A DNA stretch of 64,000 nt from Planctomycetota bacterium (GCA_014584395.1 JACTMY010000002.1:119057-183056); one strand, 5' to 3'; numbered from the stretch's first letter, positions 25,611 through 36,634 are shown. The notes: generated by a model not told the origin, from the letters alone. Numbers and translations: made by a program.

Positions 25611-28600
25611 TCACTTCCACTTCTCCTTTTCCGCCTGCCATTTCTTCACCCCATCGGACTTCTCCAGCGCGGTGTAGAGTTCGATGAGCCGATCGCAGGT
25701 TTCGGATAGGCGTTGCTTTTGCGCCTTCAACACCTCGGCGTTCTGGCCTTCGGAGATGAGCCTATCTTTTATGCCTTCGCAACCCTTGAGCAGCAGCGGC
25801 TCAGCCTCGGCTAGCATTTTCGCTTTCTCGGACCCATCGTTCGCGCTCCGGGCTGATCCTAACAGCGCCCCGCCGAGCATGGATTGGGTGTTGAATGTCG
25901 TCCAGGCGTCGGGTTGGATTTTTTCGCGAATGGCCAGGCATTCGCTTAAAGTCGATTGTGCTTCGCCCCACTTCTCTTGCTTCATCAAGAGCAGACCCAG
26001 CGCGGCCAATTCCCCGGCGTAGGCGGGGGATTCGACCCCGGCGGAGGCCTTGACATGGGCCAGCCATTTGCGCCGCCACTCTTCTGCCTTTTCGAACTGC
26101 TTGGACACTTCGTAGGCGCGGATCGTGTTGGGAATGATCAAGTGAGCGTGTTGATGCTGGAAGAGTCGTTTGGTGATGCCGCTGGCCGCTTGCTCGAAGA
26201 AGGGCAGCGCCTCCGGCAGCCGACCGGCGGCCTGGTACGCCACGGCCAGGTTGTGCATCGTGGTCAGCGTGTCCGGGTGGTCCGCCCCCAGCTTGGTTAC
26301 TCGTGCATCGCGGACCTGCTCGTACAGCCGAATCGCCTCCGGCAGCCGACCGGCTTGGTAGTACGCCCCGGCCAGGTTGCCGAGCGTGCCCAGCGTGTCC
26401 GGGTGGTCCGCCCCCAGCTTGTGCACGCGCGCATCGCGGACCTGCTCGTACAGCCGAATCGCCTCCGGCAGCCGACCGGCGGCCTGGTACGCCACGGCCA
26501 GGTTGGCCAGCGTGCTCAGCGTGTCCGGGTGGTCCGCCCCCAGCTTTGGCACTTGCGCCGCGCGGACCTGCTCCAGCAGCCGAATCGCCTCCGGCAGCCG
26601 ACCGGCGGCACGGTACGCCCCGGCCAGGTTGTGCAGCGTGGTCAGCGTGGACGGGTGGTCCGCCCCCAGCTTGGCCACTCGCGCGTCGCGGACCTGCTCG
26701 TACAGCCGATTTGTCTCCGCTAGCCGACCGGCGGCCTGGTACGCCCCGGCTAGGTTGTGCAGCGTGGTCAGCGTGTCCGGGTGGTCCGCCCCCAGCTTGG
26801 CCACACGCGCATCGCGGACCTGCTCGAACAGCCGAATCGCCGCCGGCAGCCGACCGGCGGCCAGGTACGCCAAGGCCAGGTTGTTCAGCGTGCGCAGCGT
26901 GTACGGGTGGTCCGCCCCCAGCGGTTGCACGACCGCCGCGCGGACTTGCTCGTACAGCCGAATCGCCTCCGGCAGCCGACCGGCGGCCTGGTACGCATAG
27001 GCCAGGTTGTTCAGCGTGCTCAGCGTGTCCGGGTGGTCCGCCCCCAGCTTTTGATCAAACGCATCGCGGACCTGCTCGAAGAGCCGAATCGCCTCCGGCA
27101 GCCGACCGGCGTCCCGGTACGCCACCGCCAGGTTGTGCAGCGTGCCCAGCGTGTCCGGGTGGTCCGCCCCCAGCTTTTGATCAAACGCATCGCGGACCTG
27201 CTCGAAGAGCCGAATCGCCTCCGGCAGCCGACCGGCGGCCTGGTAAACCGCGGCCAGGTTGTTCAGCGTGGTCAGCGTGGACGGGTGGTCCGCCCCTAGA
27301 TGCTGTTTCCGCAACTTCGCCGCACGCTCCAGGAAGCTGATCGCCAACGCATACTGATCGTTGTCCTTGCCGCCGATTGCGGTATAGGTATTACCCACCG
27401 TCTGGAGCAATGCCGCTTGCAGCAGCGGTTGCTTGGGGAAGTTGGCCTCGATCTTGTCCGGGGCCAACTCCGCCGCCGCCCGCGACAACAGGACGCTCAG
27501 CTTCGGATCGGGATCGCGTTCCTCCTCACGCCGTCCGAGTGCCAGCAAGAGGTTGGCTTGCTGTTTCGGATCAAGCTGACCCAGCAGCTTATATTGGAGG
27601 AAGTCGCTCACCGCCGTGGCGATTTGCTTTTCTTCTTCCACCTGCACCAGGCGGTCCTCGGCCAGCTTCTCGTTGGCCTCGGCCCGTTGGCGCTGCTTCT
27701 CCTTCAAATCACGCTCCCGGAGCGCTTGCCGTTCATTGGCTTCGGCTTGCCGTTCCGCCGCCACCGCCCACCAGGCCAGGCCGCTGGCGATGACTGCCGC
27801 CAGGGTCGAAACGACGATCAACGCCGCGATGGCAGGATAGCGCCGGCACCATTTCGTCACTCGCTCCAGCCGCGTCGCGGGACGGGCCGTGATCGGCCGA
27901 TGTTCGCGCCAGTTCCTCAAATCCTCGGCCAAGGCTTCTGCGGTTAGATATCGTTTCGTCGCGTCCTTCTCCAGACACTTCAAGCAGATCACTTGCAAGT
28001 CGTGCGGGATGCTCGGGTTGATGTTGCGCGGTGAAGCTGGCTCATCCGTCGTGATTTTGATCAGCAAATTGGGAATCGTATCGGCCTCGAACGGCACCTT
28101 GCCTGTGAGCAGTTGATAGAAGATCACACCGAGGGCGTATTGATCCGCGGCGGGGCCAACGAACTTGGTCTTACCCTGGGCCTGCTCGGGGGACATATAC
28201 GTCGGCGTGCCCATGACAGCGTGGGAGCCAGTGAGATGCTCAGTCTGATCGAGCCGCTTGGCCAAGCCGAAGTCGGTGATCTTGGGCGTGAACTCCCCGG
28301 ACTCACGTCCGGGGCTTGTCAGGAGCACGTTCGCCGGTTTCAAATCGCGGTGAATGATCCCTTGTGCATGAGCAGTATGCATGGCTCGGGCCAGCGTCTC
28401 AATGAACGCTGCCGCCTCAGCTGTCGACATGCGGCCTTTCTTCAGCCAATCAGCTAGCGAGCCGCCATCGATGAACTCCTGAGCGAAGTAGGGCTGGCCG
28501 TGATGTTCGCCGATCTCAAACACCTGGACGATGTTCGGATGCTGCACCCGGGCCGCGTTCTCGGCTTCGATCTGGAAACGGAGCTTCTGCTCAGACGTGG

Positions 28601-28934
28601 CGAAGTCGGCCTTGAGGATCATCTTCAGGGCGACGGTGCGGTCGAGGCCTTTTTGCTTCGCTTTGTAGACGACCCCCATGCCGCCCCGGCCCAGTTCCTT
28701 CTCGATCTCGTAGCCAGGGATGTCGGGGAATGACATGGGCATGTCACTCTCGCCGGCGAAGTCGATGGTACGAAGCGGATCGCTGCCGCTGTGTTGGGTA
28801 TCGTTGCCTTCCACGGTGTCGCCCTGGATGGGCGTTTCTGCCCGCGGGGTGGAGGTTTCCTTCGGCGTCCCTGAGCCGGAGGGCGGAATGCCGGTGTAGT
28901 CTTTGGTTTCGCCGAGCGAGGGGTCGTGGGTCAT
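25611..28934 (-). CDS. Membrane Ser/Thr protein kinase with kinesin-light-chain-type TPR array
   Basis: 1107 residues. The ATG at 28934 is chosen over open frame upstream because it has an AGGTG site and opens the usual acidic Ser/Thr/Pro-rich leader. The Hanks-type kinase domain is about 75-345: ELGRGGMGVVYKA, ALKMI, HRDLKPANVLL near 194 and DFGLAKR near 217, complete and presumably active. A membrane segment follows at about 366-390 (AIAALIVVSTLAAVIASGLAWW), then a coiled coil (about 395-450). The exported part has nine 42-residue TPR units at about 538-918. The C-terminal region (about 920-1107) is helical. It probably senses an extracytoplasmic partner through TPRs; the ligand is unknown. 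It is divergent from the second kinase gene. Confidence 0.9.
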   Translation of the reverse strand: MTHDPSLGETKDYTGIPPSGSGTPKETSTPRAETPIQGDTVEGNDTQHSGSDPLRTIDFAGESDMPMSFPDIPGYEIEKELGRGGMGVVYKAKQKGLDRTVALKMILKADFATSEQKLRFQIEAENAARVQHPNIVQVFEIGEHHGQPYFAQEFIDGGSLADWLKKGRMSTAEAAAFIETLARAMHTAHAQGIIHRDLKPANVLLTSPGRESGEFTPKITDFGLAKRLDQTEHLTGSHAVMGTPTYMSPEQAQGKTKFVGPAADQYALGVIFYQLLTGKVPFEADTIPNLLIKITTDEPASPRNINPSIPHDLQVICLKCLEKDATKRYLTAEALAEDLRNWREHRPITARPATRLERVTKWCRRYPAIAALIVVSTLAAVIASGLAWWAVAAERQAEANERQALRERDLKEKQRQRAEANEKLAEDRLVQVEEEKQIATAVSDFLQYKLLGQLDPKQQANLLLALGRREEERDPDPKLSVLLSRAAAELAPDKIEANFPKQPLLQAALLQTVGNTYTAIGGKDNDQYALAISFLERAAKLRKQHLGADHPSTLTTLNNLAAVYQAAGRLPEAIRLFEQVRDAFDQKLGADHPDTLGTLHNLAVAYRDAGRLPEAIRLFEQVRDAFDQKLGADHPDTLSTLNNLAYAYQAAGRLPEAIRLYEQVRAAVVQPLGADHPYTLRTLNNLALAYLAAGRLPAAIRLFEQVRDARVAKLGADHPDTLTTLHNLAGAYQAAGRLAETNRLYEQVRDARVAKLGADHPSTLTTLHNLAGAYRAAGRLPEAIRLLEQVRAAQVPKLGADHPDTLSTLANLAVAYQAAGRLPEAIRLYEQVRDARVHKLGADHPDTLGTLGNLAGAYYQAGRLPEAIRLYEQVRDARVTKLGADHPDTLTTMHNLAVAYQAAGRLPEALPFFEQAASGITKRLFQHQHAHLIIPNTIRAYEVSKQFEKAEEWRRKWLAHVKASAGVESPAYAGELAALGLLLMKQEKWGEAQSTLSECLAIREKIQPDAWTTFNTQSMLGGALLGSARSANDGSEKAKMLAEAEPLLLKGCEGIKDRLISEGQNAEVLKAQKQRLSETCDRLIELYTALEKSDGVKKWQAEKEKWK
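26190..27310 (-). repeat. Nine tandem 126-bp coding repeats (TPR units)
   Basis: Nine in-frame 42-codon units inside the kinase gene, with the consensus ADHPDTLxTLxNLAxAY then QAAGRLPEAIRLFEQVRDA. Neighbouring units are very similar at the DNA level. They differ mostly at a few codons (Phe/Tyr/Leu before EQVR; DAF/DAR/AAV), which points to recent duplication or gene conversion. The spacing is exactly one repeat, so this is not CRISPR. Confidence 0.9.
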
Positions 28935-29535
28935 GGCCGCACCTGTGCCGGTGAGAAAAAATTCATAGCACGATGATAATGGGTGGGTGTTGACGGGGGA
29001 AGCAGATTCGGGAACGGGTTTGCGCGAGTACAAGCCCCGAGCGCGATGAATAGGCAAGCCCCGAGCGCGAGCGAGGGGTAACGCAGGGGGCTGACGCCCC
29101 CCGCTCGCCCTGGACCACGCCCCCCGCTCAAAAGCTGATCAGTCTGATCAGCCGGTTATTGAATTGACATGTCGGCTGACGGTTGTCATGATAGTGAAGA
29201 CGAATCTCATTAGCGTTCGATGGAAGCACTCGTCGGAACCGAACGCAGAAGCCGGGGAACAACCGACGCAAGCTCTTCGCCAGACGGGATTTCTGCCTAT
29301 CCACACCGTCTGGCATCACGGAGAACCAAAGAGCTTGCCGACACCCGCTTAAGGACAACACAGGTTGTCCGAATAAAGAACAGGTCAGCCAGCTTGAAAG
29401 CCCTCGGGATCGCTTGTGCGATCAACTGGAGCGGTCCATCTTTGCTGGTTAGCCTGAATGTAAGCGGGCGGTTCGCGCAGGAGATCATGGATTCGCGGTC
29501 AGGCCAGACATGATCAGGTGGGGATGGAGAACCCA
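28935..29535. other. Intergenic region between two divergent kinase genes
   Basis: About 600 bases. It contains the GC-rich repeat element at 29031-29105 and otherwise no credible gene; short frames on both strands lack ribosome sites. The promoters of both kinases probably lie here but could not be pinned down. The part from about 29130 to 29500 is lower in GC. Confidence 0.45.
29031..29105. repeat. GC-rich intergenic repeat element
   Basis: CAAGCCCCGAGCGCGA occurs at 29031-29046 and again at 29055-29070, followed by a run ending in CTGACGCCCCCCGCTC. A diverged copy on the other strand lies near 38295-38330 (CCCGCGCTCGCGCTTGGG). Short GC-rich intergenic repeats of this flavour are dispersed in planctomycete genomes. 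Function unknown. Confidence 0.55.
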
Positions 29536-32500
29536 ATGATGGCGGAAACGCCGCAGCCCAACGACGTGCAGGCATCGGAACCGACGTCGACCGAAGTGCC
29601 AGTCGCCGAGGTTTTGCAGCAGGTGCTTGCCGCGGCTAAACCCACTGATGAACCGACGGTCGTCAAGGGGAACAAGGCTCCGGCCGTGGATGATGCTCCC
29701 ACGGCATCGAGCAAGCCCAAGCCCGAAGCGCCGCCTGCCGTCCGCGGTCAGCGGTTGGCACATTACGAATTGGAAGAGACGCTGGGCGTCGGCGGGATGG
29801 CGGCGGTCCTCCGGGCCAAGGATTTGACGCTGGATCGACCGGTCGCCTTGAAAATTCTGCCGCCGGACATGGCCCGCGATCAGGAAAACGTCCAACGCTT
29901 TCACAACGAAGCCCGCTCCGCCGCCAAGCTGGATCATCCCAACGTGGCCCGGGTGTATGCGTTTGGCATCGATCAGTCCCTGCATTACATCGCCTATGAA
30001 TTCGTCGAAGGGGAGACGCTGCGGGCCCGGATCGAGCGGATTGGCCGGCTCCCGATCCTGGACGCGCTGAACATCACTTACCAAATCGCCCTCGGCTTGG
30101 AGCACGCCGCGGAGCGCGGGGTGATTCATCGCGACATCAAGCCCTCGAACATCATCCTCACGCCGCAAAACCAGGCCAAACTGGTGGACATGGGGTTGGC
30201 ACGCGCCTTGGACGCTCATGCCGATCAAGCCCTCACGCAATCGGGCGTGACGCTGGGCACTTTCGATTACATCTCGCCCGAACAGGCCTTGGACCCACGG
30301 TCGGCGGACTGCCGCAGCGACATTTACTCGCTGGGTTGCACCCTGTATCACGCCGTGACGGGCATGCCGCCCGTGCCGCCGGGGACGGCCGTGCGCAAGC
30401 TGCAAGCGCATCAACACGATCTGCCCGCCGACCCCAGGCTGCTGAATCCCGAGATCGATGACGCCACGATGCAACTTTTGGGGCGGATGCTGGCTAAGCG
30501 GCCCGAGGAACGGTTTCAACACCCGCGGGAGTTGGCCGAGCATTTGCGGCTGATGCTGCAATCCTACCTCGTCCCCGACCGGTCCAGCGCGAAGACGCGG
30601 GGGATCAGCCCGGCGGCGCCGCAGGAACCCCACCGCATTGCAACGATCTTCCTCGCCTTATTGCTTCTCTTTGTCGTGCTCGGCTGGCTCCATTTTCTGC
30701 AATCGCCCGAGGCGCAACCCACGCAAGCCGTCAGCTTGGCGGGGCGTGCTCCCATGGCGACCGCTCCTTGGTCGATGGAGCCGCTCTCCCCGGGCGCCCG
30801 GCCATCGCCGCGCTCCACGGAAACCCAAGAGTCGCTGAGCCGCGAGGTTGCAAGCCCTCAAAGTTTGCACCAGGCCCTCAAGGAAAGCCAGCAAGGCACG
30901 ATCGTGCTCAATGGCTCGCTGTTCGATCTGAGCCGCGACGGCGGGGCGGGCTTGATTTTGCATCAGCCTGATCTCACGCTCGTGGCGGCGCCCGGCCAGC
31001 GCCCCATCCTGCGCCTTCGAGCCGCTCCATCGGCCATGGATGCCTCCCCGCGGGACTTGATCGCGGTTCGCCGCGGCAGGCTGAAGCTGCAAGGGCTGCG
31101 GATCGAACTCATCGGCGGCGAGACCTCCGCCCTGGCCGCGCTCAACCTGCAAGGCGGCCAGGTCCTGTGCGAAGACTGCGAGTTCGTGCAGCGCGAAGAA
31201 GGTGCCAACCTGGGCTTCGGCAGCAGCATGAGCTATCTGCGCGCCGGTCGAGACCCCGTTCTCCCTTTGCTGTCGGTCATCGAGTTTCGCCAGTGCCTGT
31301 TCCACTCGGGGCAAGAAGGCTTTCGCCTGGAAGAGGGGGCGCGGGTGGTCCTCAAGGACTGCGTGCTTGGGCCGATGCGGCAGCCCGTCCGGCTCGTGCA
31401 GCAGGACCCCAATATCCTCGGCACGCATGAATTGGAGATGACGCAATGCACCTGGCTCCTGGGCAGCGGGCCAGCCATTCGGGCGGAGCCGCGCTATCTG
31501 TTTCGCTTTGTGCTGCGTGATTCCGTCGTCTCGGCCGTCGATGAGCAAACCAAGGACGTCTATCTGCTGCAGATGAGCAAGGAATCCTTGGCCGTGACCG
31601 AATATCGCGGCAGCGGCAACGTGTTTCATCAAATGACCGCCTTGGCCACGCTGCTGGACACGGGCGGAACGCTCCGTTTTCTCGCAAGCCAGCCCAGCGA
31701 TTGGGCGATGCTGGGGGGCCGGTTCGCCGAGGAGCAATCCATCATGGAAAAACGTTGGCCCTTTGCTGAGTTGGACATCAAAGCCAAATGGACCAAGGCC
31801 GACCAATTGGCCGTCAGCGAAGCGTGCCGATTAAAAACCAACTTGGCCAGCCTCCGCGCCACGCCCACGTCCATGAAAGGCGCCAGGCAATTGCTGGGAA
31901 TCAGCCTCTATGCCAGTCTGGAACGCATCGACCAACCTCTGCCCGGCCCCAGCGAGCCGATGAACCCGATGGGCTTCCGGGAATTGATCGTCGATGGCAT
32001 GGGGTTGAAGCCGCTTCATTTTGCCACCCTCAACAGCGCCCTCGCGGCGGTCGCCGCGGACGAGGATACCGTCATTACCGTGCGGCTCAGCGGACCCGTG
32101 CGGGTGCGGCCGGAGGACATCGGCCGCCGCCGCATCACGATCCGGGCGGATGAGCAACATGCCCCCGAACTGCTGTGCAGTTTTGATGCAGGCCTGGCTA
32201 GCGACGGCGAGCAGGCGCTCTTCCGCGTTCAAGACGGCAGCTTGACCCTCGAACAGTTGGCGTTCCGCATGGGCGGAGGCGAGAAGGATGCCTTATCCCC
32301 GCAGGCGCTGGTGCAAATCGGCGGCTCGGGGCGCTGCCGCATCAAATCCTGCCAGGCCACCTTGCTCAGCCAGGATGATTGGCGCGTCAGTCTGCTGTCG
32401 ACCACGGAAGCCAGCGGCCCCCTGGGCGGTTCCCCCGGCGGCGGCGGACGCTACCCCGTGCCCAGCTTCGAACTGCAAGACACCCTGGTCCGCGGGCGCG

Positions 32501-33168
32501 GCGATCTCCTCCGCGTCCGGCAAAGTCGGCCGTTGTCCCTGGCGCTGCGCAACATGGCCATCGCCCTGCAAGGCACCCTGGTGACGGTGGAAGGCTCGCG
32601 CTTCGACGTCGACCCCGGTTCCGATGCGGTGGAGGTGCGGATGGAGCGCGTCTCCGCCTATTTGACGCAGGGGCTGATTTGGCTTCGTTCCTCGATGCAG
32701 CGTTCCGCTCATTATCCGGTCCGAGTCAATCCGATCGTTCAATGCCTGCTGGCCATGCCGGAGCAAGGGAGCCTGATTCGGGTGGAAGGATTGCGCAACG
32801 AAGCGGAGCTGCGCCGCCGCTTTGAATGGCGGGGACGCCGCAATATCTACGCAACCACCGGCTCGCTGCTGAGCTGGGAGCCGCTGGATCGCATGGATCG
32901 GCCGGAATATTACGATGCCCCGCGCTGGGGGGAGCTGTGGGGCCGCGATGAACGGGATGCTCAGTATGCCCGCGCCCTGCGGTTCGTCGGCCAATTGGAA
33001 GGGCGGGCCCACTTCGAAAACGTCGGACCGCGAGCCTTGCGGGTCCTTAGCGCCGATCCGTCCACCCTCGATTTCGCCGACTGCGGCATGGACGATGAGA
33101 AGATCTTCTTCCTCGGTTCCGATCCGTTCAAGGATCGCGACATGGACCCTGCCAGCAACATCAAGTAA
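29536..33168 (+). CDS. Membrane Ser/Thr protein kinase with extracytoplasmic beta-helix region
   Basis: 1210 residues. Start choice is uncertain: GTG 29518, ATG 29524 and ATG 29536 are in frame; 29536 has GGAG 6 nt upstream. An Ala/Pro/Thr-rich leader precedes a kinase domain at about 76-345: LGVGGMAAVLRAKD, ALKILPPD, HRDIKPSNIIL near 198, with VDMGLARA in place of the usual DFG. A membrane segment lies at about 368-390 (IATIFLALLLLFVVLGWLHF). The remaining ~800 residues look like right-handed parallel beta-helix repeats (VLCEDCEFVQ, VIEFRQCLFHSG, VVLKDCVLGP near 545-620), as in pectate-lyase-like proteins. The outer part may bind polysaccharide and signal inward. DMG keeps the Asp, so activity is plausible. 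Confidence 0.88.
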   Translation: MMAETPQPNDVQASEPTSTEVPVAEVLQQVLAAAKPTDEPTVVKGNKAPAVDDAPTASSKPKPEAPPAVRGQRLAHYELEETLGVGGMAAVLRAKDLTLDRPVALKILPPDMARDQENVQRFHNEARSAAKLDHPNVARVYAFGIDQSLHYIAYEFVEGETLRARIERIGRLPILDALNITYQIALGLEHAAERGVIHRDIKPSNIILTPQNQAKLVDMGLARALDAHADQALTQSGVTLGTFDYISPEQALDPRSADCRSDIYSLGCTLYHAVTGMPPVPPGTAVRKLQAHQHDLPADPRLLNPEIDDATMQLLGRMLAKRPEERFQHPRELAEHLRLMLQSYLVPDRSSAKTRGISPAAPQEPHRIATIFLALLLLFVVLGWLHFLQSPEAQPTQAVSLAGRAPMATAPWSMEPLSPGARPSPRSTETQESLSREVASPQSLHQALKESQQGTIVLNGSLFDLSRDGGAGLILHQPDLTLVAAPGQRPILRLRAAPSAMDASPRDLIAVRRGRLKLQGLRIELIGGETSALAALNLQGGQVLCEDCEFVQREEGANLGFGSSMSYLRAGRDPVLPLLSVIEFRQCLFHSGQEGFRLEEGARVVLKDCVLGPMRQPVRLVQQDPNILGTHELEMTQCTWLLGSGPAIRAEPRYLFRFVLRDSVVSAVDEQTKDVYLLQMSKESLAVTEYRGSGNVFHQMTALATLLDTGGTLRFLASQPSDWAMLGGRFAEEQSIMEKRWPFAELDIKAKWTKADQLAVSEACRLKTNLASLRATPTSMKGARQLLGISLYASLERIDQPLPGPSEPMNPMGFRELIVDGMGLKPLHFATLNSALAAVAADEDTVITVRLSGPVRVRPEDIGRRRITIRADEQHAPELLCSFDAGLASDGEQALFRVQDGSLTLEQLAFRMGGGEKDALSPQALVQIGGSGRCRIKSCQATLLSQDDWRVSLLSTTEASGPLGGSPGGGGRYPVPSFELQDTLVRGRGDLLRVRQSRPLSLALRNMAIALQGTLVTVEGSRFDVDPGSDAVEVRMERVSAYLTQGLIWLRSSMQRSAHYPVRVNPIVQCLLAMPEQGSLIRVEGLRNEAELRRRFEWRGRRNIYATTGSLLSWEPLDRMDRPEYYDAPRWGELWGRDERDAQYARALRFVGQLEGRAHFENVGPRALRVLSADPSTLDFADCGMDDEKIFFLGSDPFKDRDMDPASNIK

Positions 33169-33390
33169 CCTCCCCGCCGTTTATGCCGCCTATGGCCTGC
33201 GTCCTCGTTGGCCGTCCGGCAAGATAATCCTTGGCAAAAGCAGCGCGACCTGTTTCAATGAAGTGAAGGCGTGCGGCCGGTTCTGATGCTGTGGCCTCGG
33301 CGGCGCCTTCACTCCATAGAAGAATGGAATAACTCGCATCAAGCGTCTTGGCATCGCATCCAAGCGTGGTTCCAGCGACGAGGAAACATT

Positions 33391-34041
33391 ATGATTGAAC
33401 AAGGGCGGAAGAGTTGGACGCGCGGTCTGCTTTGGGTTTTGATGGGCTGGGGATTCATCGCGGCCCCGCCCGCGGTCTTCGCCCAGGACGCGGAACAAGA
33501 GGAGTCCGCCAGGAAAGCCAGCGCGGCGTGGAAGGCACGCATCGACCAGCATTTGGCGGCGAATCCCGCCCTCAAGGCGATCACGGACAAGCACGGCTAT
33601 TTTTTCATCCACTCCAAGACCAAGTTTGAAACCACGAACTTCCACCACTGCGCCTACAACTTCGTCTACTCCACCGCCGATGAGTCCGTGCACAAGGGCA
33701 ACGTTCATCTCGTTTACCATCACCTGGCCAATCCGATGAGCCTCGAGGTTAACGCCAACAACGGCTCAAACAACCTCATCGCCGACCTGGGGGCTTCCTG
33801 GGATTTCGCCAAGGACTGCGACGTCAGCTCGATCCGCATCGACGGCGACCTGACCTGGCTGCTGTCCGCCAAGGCCGTTCAAGGGCATACCTATGTCATT
33901 CGCATCCGGGATAGCATGGACAATCGCTTATTCGTTCTGCTCAAGGTCGTCTACGTCGATCCCCGAGGCGAGTACGTCGCCTTCGCCTGGCGGAAAATGA
34001 CGACCAAGAACGAAAAGATTCAATTCAAGACGCCCGGCTAA
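33391..34041 (+). CDS. Exported protein of unknown function
   Basis: 216 residues from the ATG at 33391 (GAGGAAA site 8 nt upstream); the open frame from 33271 lacks a ribosome site. It has a signal peptide of about 29 residues (GLLWVLMGWGFIAAPPAVFA). The mature part is mixed, with a beta-rich C-terminal half (HTYVIRIRDSMDNRLFVLLK near 167-186) that could be a small sandwich domain. No family is recognised. Immediately followed by a strong terminator. Confidence 0.75.
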   Translation: MIEQGRKSWTRGLLWVLMGWGFIAAPPAVFAQDAEQEESARKASAAWKARIDQHLAANPALKAITDKHGYFFIHSKTKFETTNFHHCAYNFVYSTADESVHKGNVHLVYHHLANPMSLEVNANNGSNNLIADLGASWDFAKDCDVSSIRIDGDLTWLLSAKAVQGHTYVIRIRDSMDNRLFVLLKVVYVDPRGEYVAFAWRKMTTKNEKIQFKTPG

Positions 34042-34070
34042 GCTCGCCCCGCTTGACGAGATGCAACAAA

Positions 34071-34102
34071 AAAGAACCGATGGTCAACACCATCGGTTCT
34101 TT
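34071..34102. terminator. Perfect 14-bp hairpin terminator between convergent genes
   Basis: AAAGAACCGATGGT (34071-34084), loop CAAC, then ACCATCGGTTCTTT (34089-34102). T-rich and A-rich flanks allow intrinsic termination in both directions, for the gene ending at 34041 and for ahcY ending at 34139. Confidence 0.9.
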
Positions 34103-34138
34103 CGTTGCTGCGGCTCAGTCATCGACGTCTGCTGGGGA

Positions 34139-35672
<1,534 letters not shown>

Positions 35673-36140
35673 AATGGTCTCCCGACCACGCCATTCAGCC
35701 GACCGCAGGTTTCAACCCGGCCCGACTGGTGCAAGTCCGAGGATGGCGGCTGGGTGATGCTCAGCGACAGGCTCGACACCGGCGAGCTCGAGACCGTTTA
35801 CTACTTCACCGTCGAGGATTACCATACCGATTACGTCGGCCAGCCGATCTGGGGCTTCGCCCTCTGGGCGCATAATGCGGATTGCGTGTGGGACCCAAAG
35901 GCAAACCGGTGGCGCGATCCCAAGACGGGAAAATTCACGAATCCACCGGAAGAGAAGCCGGAGTTAAAGAAGCCCGGCACGCGGTTTAATCCCGACGGCA
36001 CACCCAAGGATCCGCTGGATCAACTGGATCAACTCAGAGAAGCGAGAAATCGCGGAAAGTTGATTGAAGGCGACAGAAGGTCAGAGACCAACGCCAAGAA
36101 GCACTTAAGAGATATGGCCCGCGGTTACAACGATGAGTAA
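35673..36140 (+). pseudogene. C-terminal remnant of a Hint-domain polymorphic toxin (cassette A)
   Basis: Only the last third of a Hint (autoprocessing) domain remains: DWCKSEDGGWVMLSDRLD, then LETVYYFTVEDYH and the end motif LWAHNADC near 35866-35889. A proline/lysine-rich, strongly charged toxin tip of about 85 residues follows, ending RDMARGYNDE. The N-terminal Hint half and the secretion part are absent, and a stop codon at 35670 ends the frame upstream. No proper start exists; GTG 35754 is inside the domain. The 99-bp segment 35729-35827 is repeated at 36958-37056. The toxin tip family is unknown. The next gene starts 5 bases on, in the immunity position. Confidence 0.75.
35729..35827 (+). 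repeat. 99-bp direct repeat, copy 1 (Hint domain 3' segment)
   Basis: 97 of 99 bases match 36958-37056 by direct reading. The differences are GGCGGC versus GGCCGC, and TACTAC versus TACAAC. It encodes the conserved C-terminal Hint strand region, where homologous exchange between toxin cassettes normally happens. Confidence 0.9.
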
Positions 36141-36145
36141 GAACA

Positions 36146-36634
36146 ATGGACGATGCTACCACTAATCGAATTGCAAAGCGATACATCCTTGACGCATGGA
36201 ATCTTGCGGAGCAAGGTGATTATGCCCGTGCCGTTAGGCTTGTGGACAGGGCACTGAAACTTCGTCCAACTTGGTCTAAACCATGGGTGGTAAAAGGTCA
36301 CTTCCTGCGGGAGGCTAAGAGGTTTGATGAATCCGAAGCGGTGCTTCGCAAGGCACTCGGAATCAAATGTGCTGACCACTATGCATGGACCGAACTAGGC
36401 CTGCTGTTCCGAGACCGTGAACTGTTCCAAAAGGCCGCGTTTTGCTTTCGCCGATCATTGGAAATCCGCCCGGACTTTAACGTCTACACGCTGCTGGCAA
36501 ACGTAGAGCTTACTTTTGATCCCGCTTCGGCCGTTGCCAATGCCGAGAAGGCTCTCAAGCTCAAGCCTGGGTGGCATGAAGCGATTCGAATACGTGATTC
36601 CGGAAAGCGCCTAATGCGTGATCCACGACAGTAA
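36146..36634 (+). CDS. TPR-repeat protein, possible immunity protein of cassette A
   Basis: 162 residues with at least three TPR-like helical pairs (RAVRLVDRALKLRPTWSKPW near 28-47; ESEAVLRKALGIKCADHYAW near 61-80; KAAFCFRRSLEIRPDF near 94-109). No signal peptide. It begins 5 bases after the broken toxin A, where cognate immunity genes sit, so it may neutralise that toxin. A general TPR adaptor is the alternative. Base composition is lower in GC than the flanking chromosome, suggesting acquisition with the cassette. Confidence 0.7.
   Translation: MDDATTNRIAKRYILDAWNLAEQGDYARAVRLVDRALKLRPTWSKPWVVKGHFLREAKRFDESEAVLRKALGIKCADHYAWTELGLLFRDRELFQKAAFCFRRSLEIRPDFNVYTLLANVELTFDPASAVANAEKALKLKPGWHEAIRIRDSGKRLMRDPRQ

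Noticed and set aside
26190..27310. Regular repeats resembling a CRISPR array
   Set aside because: The repeats are in-frame coding units of exactly 126 bp without variable spacers, and no cas genes are near.
26303..27340. 345-codon plus-strand ORF rich in Pro/Ala/Arg repeats
   Set aside because: It lies opposite the TPR array of the minus-strand kinase and is an antisense shadow of the 126-bp repeats; no ribosome site or plausible fold.
29128..29361. 77-codon minus-strand ORF between the kinases
   Set aside because: GTG start without ribosome site, strongly basic sequence and no family resemblance.
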